From positions 1-62,900 of the forward strand of contig CACYHR010000003.1 in the NCBI GenBank assembly GCA_902774265.1: DNA of 62,900 nucleotides. The letters are read 5' to 3'. The DNA comes from an uncultured Eubacteriales bacterium (GTDB taxonomy: Bacteria > Bacillota > Clostridia > Peptostreptococcales > Anaerovoracaceae). How positions within the stretch are numbered: the stretch's first letter is position 1; each line of letters opens with the position of its first letter. Positions 1-8,376 of this stretch are shown here, one piece after another. The notes under the pieces were generated by a model. The model did not search any database. It was not told the origin of the DNA and was given only the letters and a program-made list of their open reading frames with translations. A program made the translations under genes and the position numbers.

Positions 1-63
1 TTGAAGGGAATATACGTAACCGCGACCATGTGTTACTTCTTTCGGTTCAGATAATTCGTACAT
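1..63 (-). CDS. tnpA: IS200/IS605-family transposase TnpA, N-terminal fragment (runs off window)
   Basis: Reading leftward from an ATG at 63-61, the first 21 codons are MYELSEPKEVTHGRGYVYSLQ in three pieces: MYELSEPKEV, THGRGY, VYSLQ. The RGxVYSLQ stretch is what precedes the first beta-strand of Y1 (HUH) IS200/IS605 transposases. The gene is cut by the window edge, so the catalytic HUH motif and tyrosine are not visible. A good promoter and a terminal hairpin lie just upstream, as expected for this family. I infer an intact or partial IS element extending out of the window; whether it also has tnpB cannot be seen. Confidence 0.7.
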   Translation of the reverse strand, partial: MYELSEPKEVTHGRGYVYSLQ

Positions 64-78
64 ATTATTCATACATAT

Positions 79-107
79 ATTATACCATACGGCGAACATA
101 AGTTCAA
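79..107 (-). promoter_or_regulatory. tnpA promoter
   Basis: On the minus strand TTGAAC (102-107) and TATAAT (79-84) are separated by 17 nt, a near-consensus sigma-A promoter, ending about 15 nt before the tnpA ATG. Confidence 0.6.
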
Positions 108-211
108 GCATATTAATACCGCCTAACTCACGACTGAAGTCACGAGCGTGCGGCGGTATTTTTCTCAATCCTGCCTGTCTTGCAGCAATGGCTGAATTGT
201 AATGGATTTTG

Positions 212-220
212 TGCTATGAT
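212..220 (+). promoter_or_regulatory. Extended -10 promoter of prmA
   Basis: TGC followed by TATGAT (215-220) is an extended -10 element only 6 nt before the prmA ATG at 227; the -35 region (CTGAAT) is weak. The predicted transcription start would fall at about 227, so the transcript may be leaderless. No Shine-Dalgarno sequence precedes the ATG. Confidence 0.45.
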
Positions 221-226
221 AAGCGT

Positions 227-1270
227 ATGGAATACAGAGAATTAAAAATAAAGACAGGCAGGAGCGATCTTGACACTATGATCGCTGAACTCACTGCCGC
301 GGGATACGAGAGCATGATAATCGATGATCCCGATGATGTCAGGGATATCCTTGTTCATCCCGCTCAGTACAAATACGATTATATCAATGATGAGCTGACA
401 TCCGACCTGGACAGGGATCCGGTCATTACTTACTATCTCAGCGATGATGACAACGGCCGCCGGGATGAAGCTCAGATCAGGGCTCTGATCAGCAGCCTGC
501 TGGATGCCGGCACTCTTTCTGCTGCGCGGATCGCAGTCGGCGATCCTGAGGATGACAGCGGCTGGCTTTACAAATGGCAGGAATTCTTCAAGCCGACTCA
601 TGTGGGAAAACGTATAGTTGTCAAACCGAGTTGGGAGGATTACGACCCCTCCGACGGGGATCTGGTGATCGAAATGGATCCGGGCATGGCTTTCGGCAGC
701 GGTCTTCACGAAACTACTTCGATGTGCATCAAAGCTCTCGAAAAGTATCTTCCGGAGTTCAGACAGTGCCACGGTGAAAGACCTTCTCAGGATAATGATG
801 GTCTCATAACAGGCAACCGCGCGAACTGCGATAATGACTGTTTATCAGCAGACAGACTTCCAGTAAGAGTACTCGATGTCGGGACCGGCACCGGTATTCT
901 TGCTATCGCTGCCGCACTTCTCGGAGCAGATGACTGTCTCGGTATCGAGATAGACGAGGATGCTGTAGCAGTTGCAATAGAAAACATAAAGCATAACGGA
1001 CTCACGGACAGGATCACTGCTCAGTATGGCGATTTGACCGAAGGTGTTGATTATCAGGCCGATATCATTGTCGCCAACCTGATGGCCGATCTTGTAATCA
1101 GACTTACACCGGCTTCGCTTTCACATCTCGTTCCCGGCGGTGTATATATCACGTCAGGGATTCTCGATATCAAAGAAGATATTGTTAATGAAGCAATAGA
1201 GAACGCCGGATATACGATACTCGAAGTTCTCGCGGACGGTGAATGGCGCGCTGTAGTCGCACGCAGATAA
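227..1270 (+). CDS. prmA: Ribosomal protein L11 methyltransferase PrmA
   Basis: Cytoplasmic SAM-dependent methyltransferase that trimethylates ribosomal protein L11. The protein (347 aa from ATG 227) has the PrmA N-terminal L11-binding domain, the family motif AFGSGLHETT near residue 155, the SAM-binding loop DVGTGTGI near 217-224 and the VANLMADL motif. A polar insertion of roughly 30 residues (about 180-212, rich in Asn, Asp and Cys) precedes the SAM motif and makes it longer than most PrmA (about 310 aa). An in-frame TTG at 209 would add six residues but has no better ribosome site; I prefer ATG 227. An IS200/IS605 end lies just upstream, where dnaJ usually sits in related genomes. Confidence 0.93.
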   Translation: MEYRELKIKTGRSDLDTMIAELTAAGYESMIIDDPDDVRDILVHPAQYKYDYINDELTSDLDRDPVITYYLSDDDNGRRDEAQIRALISSLLDAGTLSAARIAVGDPEDDSGWLYKWQEFFKPTHVGKRIVVKPSWEDYDPSDGDLVIEMDPGMAFGSGLHETTSMCIKALEKYLPEFRQCHGERPSQDNDGLITGNRANCDNDCLSADRLPVRVLDVGTGTGILAIAAALLGADDCLGIEIDEDAVAVAIENIKHNGLTDRITAQYGDLTEGVDYQADIIVANLMADLVIRLTPASLSHLVPGGVYITSGILDIKEDIVNEAIENAGYTILEVLADGEWRAVVARR

Positions 1271-1294
1271 TATAAAGTGGAGGAAACAGATATT

Positions 1295-1750
1295 ATGGTA
1301 AAGGAAATCAATCTTGATAAGCTGCTCAGTGATGCAACTGAGAATTTTACGACAGGATTCATGTGCTCTGAATCTGTTCTTGAAGCTCTGAACAGACATT
1401 ATGAGCTCGGGATCGGCGAAGATGCTATTGCGATGTCCACGGGCTTCCCTTATGGATTCGGAGATGGAGGAAATGTCTGCGGCGCTGTAGCCGGAGCAAC
1501 TATGTGCATAGGCAAGGTCTTCGGACGTACAGTCAAGGGTGATCCGGCATTTCAGAAATGCATCGATCTGGTAAGGGAGCTGAACGATGATGTTATAGCC
1601 GAATACGGCAGCGCGATCTGCCCTGTTCTGATCAAGGACTATTCATTCAAGGACCCTGAACGCAAGACGCATTGCACCGGCATAGTTCACGCATGCATCA
1701 GATCTTTCGCAAAGATAATGGAGCGCGAATGCGGGGTCGCAATCAGGTAG
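1295..1750 (+). CDS. C_GCAxxG_C_C family protein (probable redox/metal protein)
   Basis: A 151-residue protein whose central GNVCGAVAGATMCIG segment (Cys62, Cys71) defines the C_GCAxxG_C_C family, together with Cys24 and further Cys residues in the C-terminal half. The family is common in anaerobes and is presumed to bind a metal or iron-sulfur centre; its reaction is not known to me. The start at ATG 1295 is chosen because GGAGG (1279-1283) lies 11 nt upstream; a GTG at 1277 overlaps that site. It follows prmA after 24 nt and is probably co-transcribed with it. Confidence 0.85.
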   Translation: MVKEINLDKLLSDATENFTTGFMCSESVLEALNRHYELGIGEDAIAMSTGFPYGFGDGGNVCGAVAGATMCIGKVFGRTVKGDPAFQKCIDLVRELNDDVIAEYGSAICPVLIKDYSFKDPERKTHCTGIVHACIRSFAKIMERECGVAIR

Positions 1751-1834
1751 GATAGTCTGGCTGTTACATTTTTGTTTTGTCAGGCCGCGTGTTCACTGAA
1801 TTATTACTGAAAGATTAATCATAATGCAGCGAAT

Positions 1835-1881
1835 AAAAGGATGCCGGCTATTGAATGGATCATCAATACCGGCATCCTTTT
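1835..1881. terminator. Bidirectional terminator between converging genes
   Basis: A 13-bp perfect stem (1835-1847 with 1869-1881) around a 21-nt loop, with A-run and T-run flanks, sits between the plus-strand prmA operon and minus-strand tyrS, so it can end transcription from both sides. Confidence 0.85.
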
Positions 1882-1998
1882 TATATGTCCTGAATCTAAT
1901 CGCGAAATGTATATGCGTAATCAGTATTCGGCAGAGTGAAGAATGCATGAGTGCACATCAACTCGGCCGCATAACCATAACTCTATTTTGCTGCTGAC

Positions 1999-3333
1999 TT
2001 ATTTGAGGACGATCTTCTTGAATTTTTTCTTGCCCTTCTGCAGAACGAGTTCGCCGTCCTTGAAGCAGTCGAGGGTTACAGCGAATTTCTTGTCTGTGAT
2101 CTGTTCTCCGTTGATTCTTGCTCCGCCGCCCTGAATCGTTCTGTATGCTTCGGATGTCGATGGCTCAAGTCCTGCCTCTTTGAGAAGCGCTGCGAGTCCC
2201 ATTCCGTCACCTTCGAACTGATCCTTGTCAAATTCTGCTGTCGGCATATCTTCCGAAACTCCGCCGCCTGCAAAGATCTGACGGCTTGTCTCGAGAGCCT
2301 GCTTTGCCTTTTCCTCGCCGTGTACCAGCTTGGTTACTTCATAAGCAAGGATTTCCTTAGCCTCGTTGATTGCCGAGCCTTCGAGTGCGGACAGTCTGTT
2401 TACCTCGCTCATAGGCAGGAATGTCAGCATGCGAAGGCACTTGTTTACATCTGCGTCTCCGACATTTCTCCAGTACTGGAAGAAATCATATACAGAGCAC
2501 TTCGATTCATCGAGCCAGAGAGCTCCCTTTGCAGTCTTGCCCATCTTTTTGCCTTCGCTTGTTGTCAGCAGGGATACGGTAAGTCCGAATACTTCCTTGC
2601 CGCAGGTCTTACGGGTCAGGTCAACGCCTGCAATTATGTTGGACCACTGATCGTTTCCGCCAAACTGAGCTTTGAGGTCAAAGTCTCTTGCCATTACCAT
2701 GAAGTCGTATGCCTGAAGCAGCATATACGAGAATTCGAAGAAGGAAAGGCCCTCATCTCTGTCCATACGTGTCTTGAACGCATCAGCTCTCAGCATGGTA
2801 TTTACATTGAAATGTCTTCCGATCTCTCTCGCGAATTCAGTGAACTTGCAAGGTCTGATCCACTCCGCATTGTTGACGCTTACAGCATAGCCCGGCTTTG
2901 GCTCTCTGTTCTGGTGGCCCGGATGATAGACACCCTCGTTTCCTTCGTATTTCCACTCATCATCAAAATCAATGAATTTGTCAAAGAGCTTTTTGAAAGC
3001 TCTGCAGTTATCGTCGATAGTATTGATGGTCATTACCTGACGCATGTCACTGCGGCCTGACGGGTCTCCGATCTCTCCTGTGCCGCCGCCGAGTAGGAAT
3101 ACAGGAGTGTGTCCGTATTTCTGCATATACATCATAGTGATCATAGGAATGAAGTGTCCTACATGCAGGCAGTCTGCTGTCGGGTCAAACCCGATATAGA
3201 ATTTGATCTTTTCCTTGCCGAGCAGCTCTCTCAGAGCCTCGCCGTTGGTCGTCTGTTCGATCAGTCCTCTCTCCATCAGGACGTCATACACATTGGTGTG
3301 TTCGCTGACATTGTCAGGGATTAAGTTTTTCAT
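1999..3333 (-). CDS. tyrS: Tyrosyl-tRNA synthetase
   Basis: Class I aminoacyl-tRNA synthetase charging tRNA-Tyr. The 444-residue protein shows the Rossmann signature YIGFDPTADCLHVGH (HIGH box at about 57-60), GGGTGEIGDPSG, QFGGNDQW in the tyrosine/ATP pocket, the KMSKS-equivalent KKMGKT at about 262-267, and a C-terminal S4 RNA-binding domain (about 380-444). Residues about 123-150 (acidic, then HPGHQNREPKPG) are an insertion relative to typical bacterial TyrS of about 420 aa. The start at 3333 is supported by GGAAAGGAAG seven bases upstream; an upstream in-frame ATG at 3387 lies in the leader after the attenuator hairpin. It is preceded by a Tyr-codon leader peptide and an attenuator. Confidence 0.96.
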   Translation of the reverse strand: MKNLIPDNVSEHTNVYDVLMERGLIEQTTNGEALRELLGKEKIKFYIGFDPTADCLHVGHFIPMITMMYMQKYGHTPVFLLGGGTGEIGDPSGRSDMRQVMTINTIDDNCRAFKKLFDKFIDFDDEWKYEGNEGVYHPGHQNREPKPGYAVSVNNAEWIRPCKFTEFAREIGRHFNVNTMLRADAFKTRMDRDEGLSFFEFSYMLLQAYDFMVMARDFDLKAQFGGNDQWSNIIAGVDLTRKTCGKEVFGLTVSLLTTSEGKKMGKTAKGALWLDESKCSVYDFFQYWRNVGDADVNKCLRMLTFLPMSEVNRLSALEGSAINEAKEILAYEVTKLVHGEEKAKQALETSRQIFAGGGVSEDMPTAEFDKDQFEGDGMGLAALLKEAGLEPSTSEAYRTIQGGGARINGEQITDKKFAVTLDCFKDGELVLQKGKKKFKKIVLK

Positions 3334-3411
3334 CGATACTCTTCCTTTCCATTTTGCTTTCCGGATCCCGTGACAGCTGAAAAACAAACCATCACGGCTG
3401 ACTCTCCGGCC

Positions 3412-3445
3412 TTAATAAACGGCTCCGCAGTTTTGCTGCGGAGCC
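3412..3445 (-). terminator. Intrinsic terminator of the tyrS attenuator
   Basis: Minus-strand hairpin with perfect 10-bp arms GGCTCCGCAG (3445-3436) and CTGCGGAGCC (3430-3421), loop CAAAA, followed by GTTTATT. It lies between the leader peptide and tyrS, about 80 nt before the tyrS start. Its 5' arm and loop are exactly complementary to a 12-nt segment right after the leader stop codon. Confidence 0.8.
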
Positions 3446-3531
3446 GGAATCAACTTCTATGTTCGATCCTCATGCATTTCGCAGCAAAACTATGCTTCAA
3501 TCGAAGCCCTGTCATAATAATAGATTGCTGC
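3421..3531 (-). promoter_or_regulatory. trp-type transcription attenuator of tyrS (regions 1-4)
   Basis: Four mutually exclusive segments are visible on the minus strand. Region 1: GCAGCAA at 3531-3525, inside codons Ala8-Ala9-Ile10 just before the Tyr codons. Region 2: AGTTTTGCTGCG at 3491-3480, overlapping the leader stop. Region 3: CGCAGCAAAACT at 3440-3429. Region 4: the 3' terminator arm at 3430-3421. Region 1 pairs with 2 over 7 nt, region 2 pairs with 3 over 12 nt, region 3 pairs with 4 to form the terminator. A ribosome stalled at the Tyr codons would cover region 1 and free region 2 to block the terminator; one reaching the stop codon would cover region 2 and allow termination. The mechanism is inferred from this geometry. 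Confidence 0.75.
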
Positions 3532-3552
3532 TACGAGTCTGCGAGCGTTCAT
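3490..3552 (-). CDS. tyrS leader peptide with three tandem Tyr codons
   Basis: A 20-codon ORF: MNARRLVAAI then YYYDRASIEA, stop TAG at 3492-3490. Codons 11-13 are three consecutive TAT. It has a strong ribosome-binding site (AGAGGAGAG at 3557-3565) and starts about 36 nt after the predicted transcription start. Its position between a consensus promoter and an attenuator hairpin in front of tyrosyl-tRNA synthetase, and the match between its Tyr codons and the product's substrate, indicate a sensing peptide for charged tRNA-Tyr. Too short for standard ORF callers. Confidence 0.8.
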   Translation of the reverse strand: MNARRLVAAIYYYDRASIEA

Positions 3553-3594
3553 TTACTCTCCTCTCAAAATGCTTTTCCGATCAATACATTGAAA

Positions 3595-3623
3595 ATATTA
3601 TCACCGAGCGCGTTTAATGTCAA
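3595..3623 (-). promoter_or_regulatory. tyrS promoter
   Basis: TTGACA (3618-3623) and TATAAT-like TAATAT (3595-3600) with a 17-nt spacer on the minus strand; the expected transcription start is near 3588. The -35 box is close to the stop codon of the upstream SNF2 gene, so tyrS has its own transcription unit. Confidence 0.8.
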
Positions 3624-3637
3624 TGAACTATGATCCA

Positions 3638-6600
3638 TTAAGATATCAGCTCCATCAGTTCCTCTTTGCTCATTGAGCCGAGTGATCTTGTCTCACCGCT
3701 AAGCACTGCATCAGCAAGTTCTTTTTTTGTCTCCTGCAGTTTAACGATCTTTTCTTCAATCGTATCCTTTGCTATGAGCTTGAATACTGTGACATCCTTT
3801 GTCTGACCTATCCTGTGAGCTCTGTCAGTAGCCTGATCCTGCGCCGCTGTATTCCACCACGGATCATAGTGTATGACTATATCTGCACCGGTAAGATTTA
3901 GGCCGGTGCCTCCCGCCTTAAGGGAAATCAGGAATACCGGAGTGTCATCAGCATTGAATTCCCTGACAAGGCGCATTCTTTCCTCTTTGCTTGTCGAGCC
4001 TGTAAGCTTGAAATACGGTATTTCTTTCTTTTTCAGATCCTGCTCCAGCAATTCAAGCATTGAAGTGAACTGAGAGAAGAGCAGCATCTTGTGTCCCCCG
4101 TCTGCCGCGCTTTCGACGAGATCCAGACATGCTTCTTTTTTTGCCGATTCTCCTTTGTAATCATCAAATATCAATGACGGATCGCAGCATATCTGACGTA
4201 TCCTTGTGAGTTCCGCAAGGATCTCGATTTTTCCTGTGTTGAAATCTCCCTTCTCCTCAATCAGATTGCTGATCCGTATTGCCTGAGCATCATACAGCTT
4301 TCTCTGGCTGTCATCAAATCTAGCATATCGGATTTCCTCGATCTTATCAGGCAGATCCTTGAGCACGTCTTTTTTCTTTCGTCTCAGAATGAAAGGCGAG
4401 ATCATATTTTTGAGAGCTTCTGTTGCCGCGTCATCCCCGTACTTGCTTATCGGCAGTTCGAAAGTCTTGCGGAAATGTTCGTAATTGTACAGGAATCCCG
4501 GCATCAGATAGTCGAATATGCTCCACAGTTCGCTCAGCCTGTTTTCTATAGGCGTACCTGTCAGCGCATATCGATGCTCTGCGTGCACAAGCTTGACGGA
4601 TTTCGCTGCTGCTGCTTTTGCATTTTTTATGTACTGCGCCTCATCCAGGATCTGATGTGTGAATCTCAGATCCTCGTACAGATCAATATCTCTTTTCAGC
4701 AGATCATATGAGGTAACCAGTATGTCGTATTCTTTATAGTTTTCCAGGATATTCTTTCGGATGCTTTTCGTCCCTGCGACCGCAGATACAATGAGTTCCG
4801 GTGCAAAGCGTCCTATTTCTTCTGTCCAGTTATAGAGCACAGAACTCGGACAGACTATCAGAGCATGAAGACCATCCTGCTCAGCTGAATCCTTATAGGC
4901 AAGCAGCATCGTGATCGCCTGAATGGTCTTGCCGAGGCCCATATCATCTGCAAGTATTCCTCCGAAGCCTGCAGTTTCCAGTGTTCTGAGCCATCTGTAG
5001 CCGTAATCCTGATATGCCCTCAATTCACCGTTCAAACCCTCCGGAATATCATACTCGGCATCATTGATCGTTTTGAAGTCCCTTATCAGATTTCTGAAGC
5101 GGCGGTCCCTGCCTGCGACCAGTTCCTCATGACCCTCCAGCATTTTGTCAAGATACAGAGCTCTGTATGCCGGGATCTGCAGCTTTCCCTTGACAAAGTC
5201 CTTTATATCCGCACCCGATTTTTCCAGAATATCCATCAGGATATCCAGGGACTCATTCTCTTTGAGGTCTATAAATTCACCGCTTCTGAGCCTGTGATAG
5301 CTCTTCTTTTGCCTGTAGTTCTGAAGCAGCAAGGCCAGTTCCTCATAGGACATATCCCGTGTAAGTATATCCAGATTCAGGAGATCGCTTTCGACTGAAA
5401 CTCCGATCTGTACTGACGGAGTCTTCCTTATCCTGATCGAATCGAAATCATCGGTGCAGTGCACTTCGCCGAATGCCATCAGCTGATCAACACCGTTCTT
5501 CAGCAGTTCATATCTGGCATCATCCGAATCCTCGAGGATAAAGGCTTCACGTTCTCTGTCATAGCTTTCAAACATGCTTTCCAGCTTGTTGTAAACAGGT
5601 ATTTCCTGATCTACATCTCTGAAATCATCCAGAGGGAAATCATCTGTTTTGCCTCGAATTATCGCTATAATGTCATCATATTCCGCTCTTGCTTCACAGA
5701 TTATATCTCCTTCATCGACGTCGAGATAGAATTTGAATGCAGCTTCAGCAGGGATATATTTTTCAGCAGATGAGATCTCTGTTATCGTGAATACCGGATC
5801 CTCCCTGAGTTTTGGAAGTACACTGTAATAGAATTCAGCAGCTTTCTTTTTACCGATCTGAAGAAAAAACTTGTTGCTGTCATAACCTGTGTAGCATGCC
5901 TGTTTAAACGGTCTTATATGGCTCCAGGTCTCTTCATCGATTTCGCTCAGACAGCCGCTTTCGATAAAATACTTGCTCTTTACTCCGTCTATCACATGAG
6001 GAACTGATCCGCTTACCCGGACCAGATCAAGAACTCTCTTTCCATTCCTTGTGCTGATCTCCGTATCGACATCTACTGCCACATTCGGAAGAATCTTTGC
6101 AACTTTCAGCTCTTTCGGACTCTTGCTTTCTATCCCCTTGAACGGTATATTTCCGCCCTGCCTGTATTGTACGATAGTATCCACAGCGTCTCCTGTAAAC
6201 GGGATGCCTTTTTTCGTCTCGACGGTTCCGCTGTAATAATAAGATCGCTTTGTTTCAAGCTTTTTCTCTATGGCTCTGGTTCTCTTTACATCACGTTCGA
6301 TCAGATCATACAATTCTTTTGATTCCGGCGCAAAACGCTGCACTGCAAAGTCAATGCTGCCGCTCTTGCCCAGCTCATATTTGCCGCCTGAATTGACCGT
6401 ATCGTGGAGCTCGGTAAGATTTTTGACAATATACATTTTGCCGCCGTTTCCTATGCGGAATTCCAGATCGTATTGTCCCGGATCGACCTCCGTAATCCTC
6501 GGTTCGAGGGTAACAGTTCCTTCTTTTTCCTTTCCCGGATCTGAGGCAGCGCGTATTGATTCCGTACCGAAATTATTCAGAAAACTCAGGCCTCTGTAAT

Positions 6601-7336
6601 CTGTAAAATCGCCGGGATCAAACTTCTTTACATAATCATCCACCTTGATAAGAAATCCCAGTATATGAGGACATATATGTTGAGAGCTTACATAGGAAGT
6701 ATAATAACGTTCGTAATAATTCCTGCAGATGCTGCACCAGTATCTTCTTATATCAGTGTTTGTAAGTATGAGATCGACGTTTCCGCTGAAATGTCCTTCT
6801 TCGTCATCAACGGTCCCCTGGAAATACATCGGTGCTCCGCTTTTTCTCTGATCCTCATATGAATTTTCATATATACGAAATGTGTCGTTCAATCTGATAC
6901 GTCCGGAAGCAAGAAGTTTTTCTGCCTTTTTTGCATCCTCTCCGGACACTTGCTCATTTTCAAGTATCTTAGCTATATGGTAAAAAGGCTCTTTACCTTT
7001 CGGTGCAAACGGAATCAGTTCAGTGATGCTGCATGACCATTTCTCCGCGGCTTTTTTCGAACCCTTTTTTTTGTCTTTTTTGCTCTCTGCTTCCCATTTA
7101 AGCAGGACCGCAGCCATGTGCTTACAATTCCACCCATCAGCGGCGTTGGGACAACTGCAGTACATTCTCATATTTTTCTGCCCGGGATTTGTTATCGTTA
7201 CATCGTATATCGAATTACCCCATACCTCTGCCGAGCAGAAATCTTCGGTCATATGGAAATCATGCACTCTATGCTGGTAATAATATGTATGACCCCTTGC
7301 AATCATCGCTGTTGAAAAATAAGCTTTCCACCCCAT
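3638..7336 (-). CDS. SNF2-family DEAD/DEAH helicase with SWIM zinc finger
   Basis: Large (1232 aa) nucleic-acid-dependent ATPase of the bacterial SNF2 (HepA/RapA-like) group. Order: N-terminal SWIM zinc finger with Cys60-x-Cys62, Cys71-x-His73; a long SNF2-associated region of about 600 residues; a SNF2 ATPase core with Walker A DDMGLGKT at about 795, DEAQ (motif II) at about 898, LTGTPIENRLSELWS at about 920; and helicase C with DRAHRIGQT at about 1170. Likely a DNA/RNA-polymerase remodelling or recombination factor; the exact substrate is unknown. The start has an AGAAAGGAAA ribosome site. It is followed by the independently promoted tyrS. Confidence 0.9.
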   Translation of the reverse strand: MGWKAYFSTAMIARGHTYYYQHRVHDFHMTEDFCSAEVWGNSIYDVTITNPGQKNMRMYCSCPNAADGWNCKHMAAVLLKWEAESKKDKKKGSKKAAEKWSCSITELIPFAPKGKEPFYHIAKILENEQVSGEDAKKAEKLLASGRIRLNDTFRIYENSYEDQRKSGAPMYFQGTVDDEEGHFSGNVDLILTNTDIRRYWCSICRNYYERYYTSYVSSQHICPHILGFLIKVDDYVKKFDPGDFTDYRGLSFLNNFGTESIRAASDPGKEKEGTVTLEPRITEVDPGQYDLEFRIGNGGKMYIVKNLTELHDTVNSGGKYELGKSGSIDFAVQRFAPESKELYDLIERDVKRTRAIEKKLETKRSYYYSGTVETKKGIPFTGDAVDTIVQYRQGGNIPFKGIESKSPKELKVAKILPNVAVDVDTEISTRNGKRVLDLVRVSGSVPHVIDGVKSKYFIESGCLSEIDEETWSHIRPFKQACYTGYDSNKFFLQIGKKKAAEFYYSVLPKLREDPVFTITEISSAEKYIPAEAAFKFYLDVDEGDIICEARAEYDDIIAIIRGKTDDFPLDDFRDVDQEIPVYNKLESMFESYDREREAFILEDSDDARYELLKNGVDQLMAFGEVHCTDDFDSIRIRKTPSVQIGVSVESDLLNLDILTRDMSYEELALLLQNYRQKKSYHRLRSGEFIDLKENESLDILMDILEKSGADIKDFVKGKLQIPAYRALYLDKMLEGHEELVAGRDRRFRNLIRDFKTINDAEYDIPEGLNGELRAYQDYGYRWLRTLETAGFGGILADDMGLGKTIQAITMLLAYKDSAEQDGLHALIVCPSSVLYNWTEEIGRFAPELIVSAVAGTKSIRKNILENYKEYDILVTSYDLLKRDIDLYEDLRFTHQILDEAQYIKNAKAAAAKSVKLVHAEHRYALTGTPIENRLSELWSIFDYLMPGFLYNYEHFRKTFELPISKYGDDAATEALKNMISPFILRRKKKDVLKDLPDKIEEIRYARFDDSQRKLYDAQAIRISNLIEEKGDFNTGKIEILAELTRIRQICCDPSLIFDDYKGESAKKEACLDLVESAADGGHKMLLFSQFTSMLELLEQDLKKKEIPYFKLTGSTSKEERMRLVREFNADDTPVFLISLKAGGTGLNLTGADIVIHYDPWWNTAAQDQATDRAHRIGQTKDVTVFKLIAKDTIEEKIVKLQETKKELADAVLSGETRSLGSMSKEELMELIS

Positions 7337-7412
7337 GTGCGTTTCCTTTCTATGAACCTATACACATTCCGTGCATTTTACAAAACCGGCTTATTTCCGC
7401 ATAATTTAAAGC

Positions 7413-7446
7413 AAAAGCGGGCGATCTGTGCATCTCCCGCCTGTTT
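7413..7446 (-). terminator. upp terminator
   Basis: On the minus strand GCGGGAGAT pairs with ATCGCCCGC (one mismatch) followed by TTTTGCTTT, just downstream of upp. Confidence 0.7.
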
Positions 7447-7469
7447 TATCATGATTTGTATCAACTGAA

Positions 7470-8099
7470 CTATTTTGTTCCGAATATTCTGTCGCCTGCG
7501 TCGCCGAGTCCAGGTACGATGTAAGCGTTTTCGTTGAGTTTCTCGTCTTTTGCAGCGATAAAGATATTAACATCCGGATGAGCTGTCTCCAGAGCCTCGA
7601 TTCCTTCCGGAGCAGCGATCAGGCACATAAAGCTGATGTCCTTCGCGCCATTCTTCTTAACGAAATCCACTGCGGCAACAGCACTTCCGCCTGTAGCCAG
7701 CATAGGATCTACGATGATAACTCTTCTCTTGTCGATATCCTCAGGCAGCTTGCAGTAATACTCCACCGGTTCCTTTGTATCAGGATCTCTGTACAGACCC
7801 ACATGTCCCACCTTAGCGCTTGGAATTATCTCGAGCATGCCGTCAACGAAGCCGAGTCCCGCTCTGAGGATAGGAATGATCGCGAGCTTCTTTCCTGCCA
7901 GCATCTTTACTCTCGCAGGGCAGATTGGTGTCTCCAGATCCACCTCTTCAGTCGGCAGGTCTCTGGTGACCTCGTATGTCATCAGCATAGCGACCTCTCT
8001 TGCGAGATTTCTGAACTCCTTGCTCGGTGTGTTCTTGTCTCTCATCAGTGAGACCTTGTGCTGAATGAGCGGATGATCAAATACCATTACTTTTGCCAT
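7470..8099 (-). CDS. upp: Uracil phosphoribosyltransferase
   Basis: Salvage enzyme making UMP from uracil and PRPP. The 209-residue protein is full length for the family and has the PRPP-binding loop [15 protein letters not shown] at about 130-144, the early LRAGLG motif, and the uracil-binding [11 protein letters not shown] tail. ATG 8099 is preceded by GGAGGTAAGC. It stands alone with its own terminator; a 277-bp leader separates it from tsaC. No PyrR-type binding loop was recognised in that leader. Confidence 0.96.
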   Translation of the reverse strand: MAKVMVFDHPLIQHKVSLMRDKNTPSKEFRNLAREVAMLMTYEVTRDLPTEEVDLETPICPARVKMLAGKKLAIIPILRAGLGFVDGMLEIIPSAKVGHVGLYRDPDTKEPVEYYCKLPEDIDKRRVIIVDPMLATGGSAVAAVDFVKKNGAKDISFMCLIAAPEGIEALETAHPDVNIFIAAKDEKLNENAYIVPGLGDAGDRIFGTK

Positions 8100-8376
8100 A
8101 GCTTACCTCCGATTATTCAATCTTACTATATGTTAAATAATTCTGTAGAAATATTAGTCCCCGTGTCCGTTAATTCGCAAAGCCTTTATCGTCAGACGCC
8201 GCATCATAATACGCCGTCCGGTTTCCGCTTTGCTCTGTTGTAACATTATCGCGATTTATATAACAATATTGCGATCAGTGCGGTTCATTTCGCAGAAATA
8301 TCTGTTTCTGCGCCCGGTTTCTGCTTTAAGCCCGGTTGCGCTGAAATTTTATGCGTCAATTAGCATCAGTTATTCG
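8100..8376 (-). other. Intergenic region tsaC-upp with small hairpins
   Basis: No gene is supported here. On either strand there is an 8-bp stem at 8291-8312 (CGCAGAAA/TTTCTGCG) without a T-run and a 7-bp stem with one mismatch at 8195-8218. It probably contains the upp promoter and 5' leader; I could not assign a clear -35/-10 pair or a known riboswitch. Confidence 0.4.

Larger units (their letters stand above)
1..165 (-). mobile_element. IS200/IS605-type insertion sequence, left end
   Basis: The tnpA start is preceded by a strong hairpin with arms at 115-123 (AATACCGCC) and 152-160 (GGCGGTATT), enclosing a smaller palindromic segment containing GACT..AGTC. Subterminal hairpins instead of inverted repeats are the hallmark of IS200/IS605 ends. 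The outer boundary is probably close to 160-170, but the cleavage tetranucleotide cannot be fixed from one end. The element sits directly upstream of prmA, oriented away from it. Confidence 0.6.

Noticed and set aside
2320-3060. 246-codon plus-strand ORF opposite tyrS
   Set aside because: Shadow of tyrS: antisense, no ribosome site, no recognisable protein pattern.
3334-3637. T-box riboswitch upstream of tyrS
   Set aside because: Expected from the gene family, but I see no AGGGTGGNACCGCG-type T-box sequence and the leader is short; the peptide attenuator explains the hairpins better.
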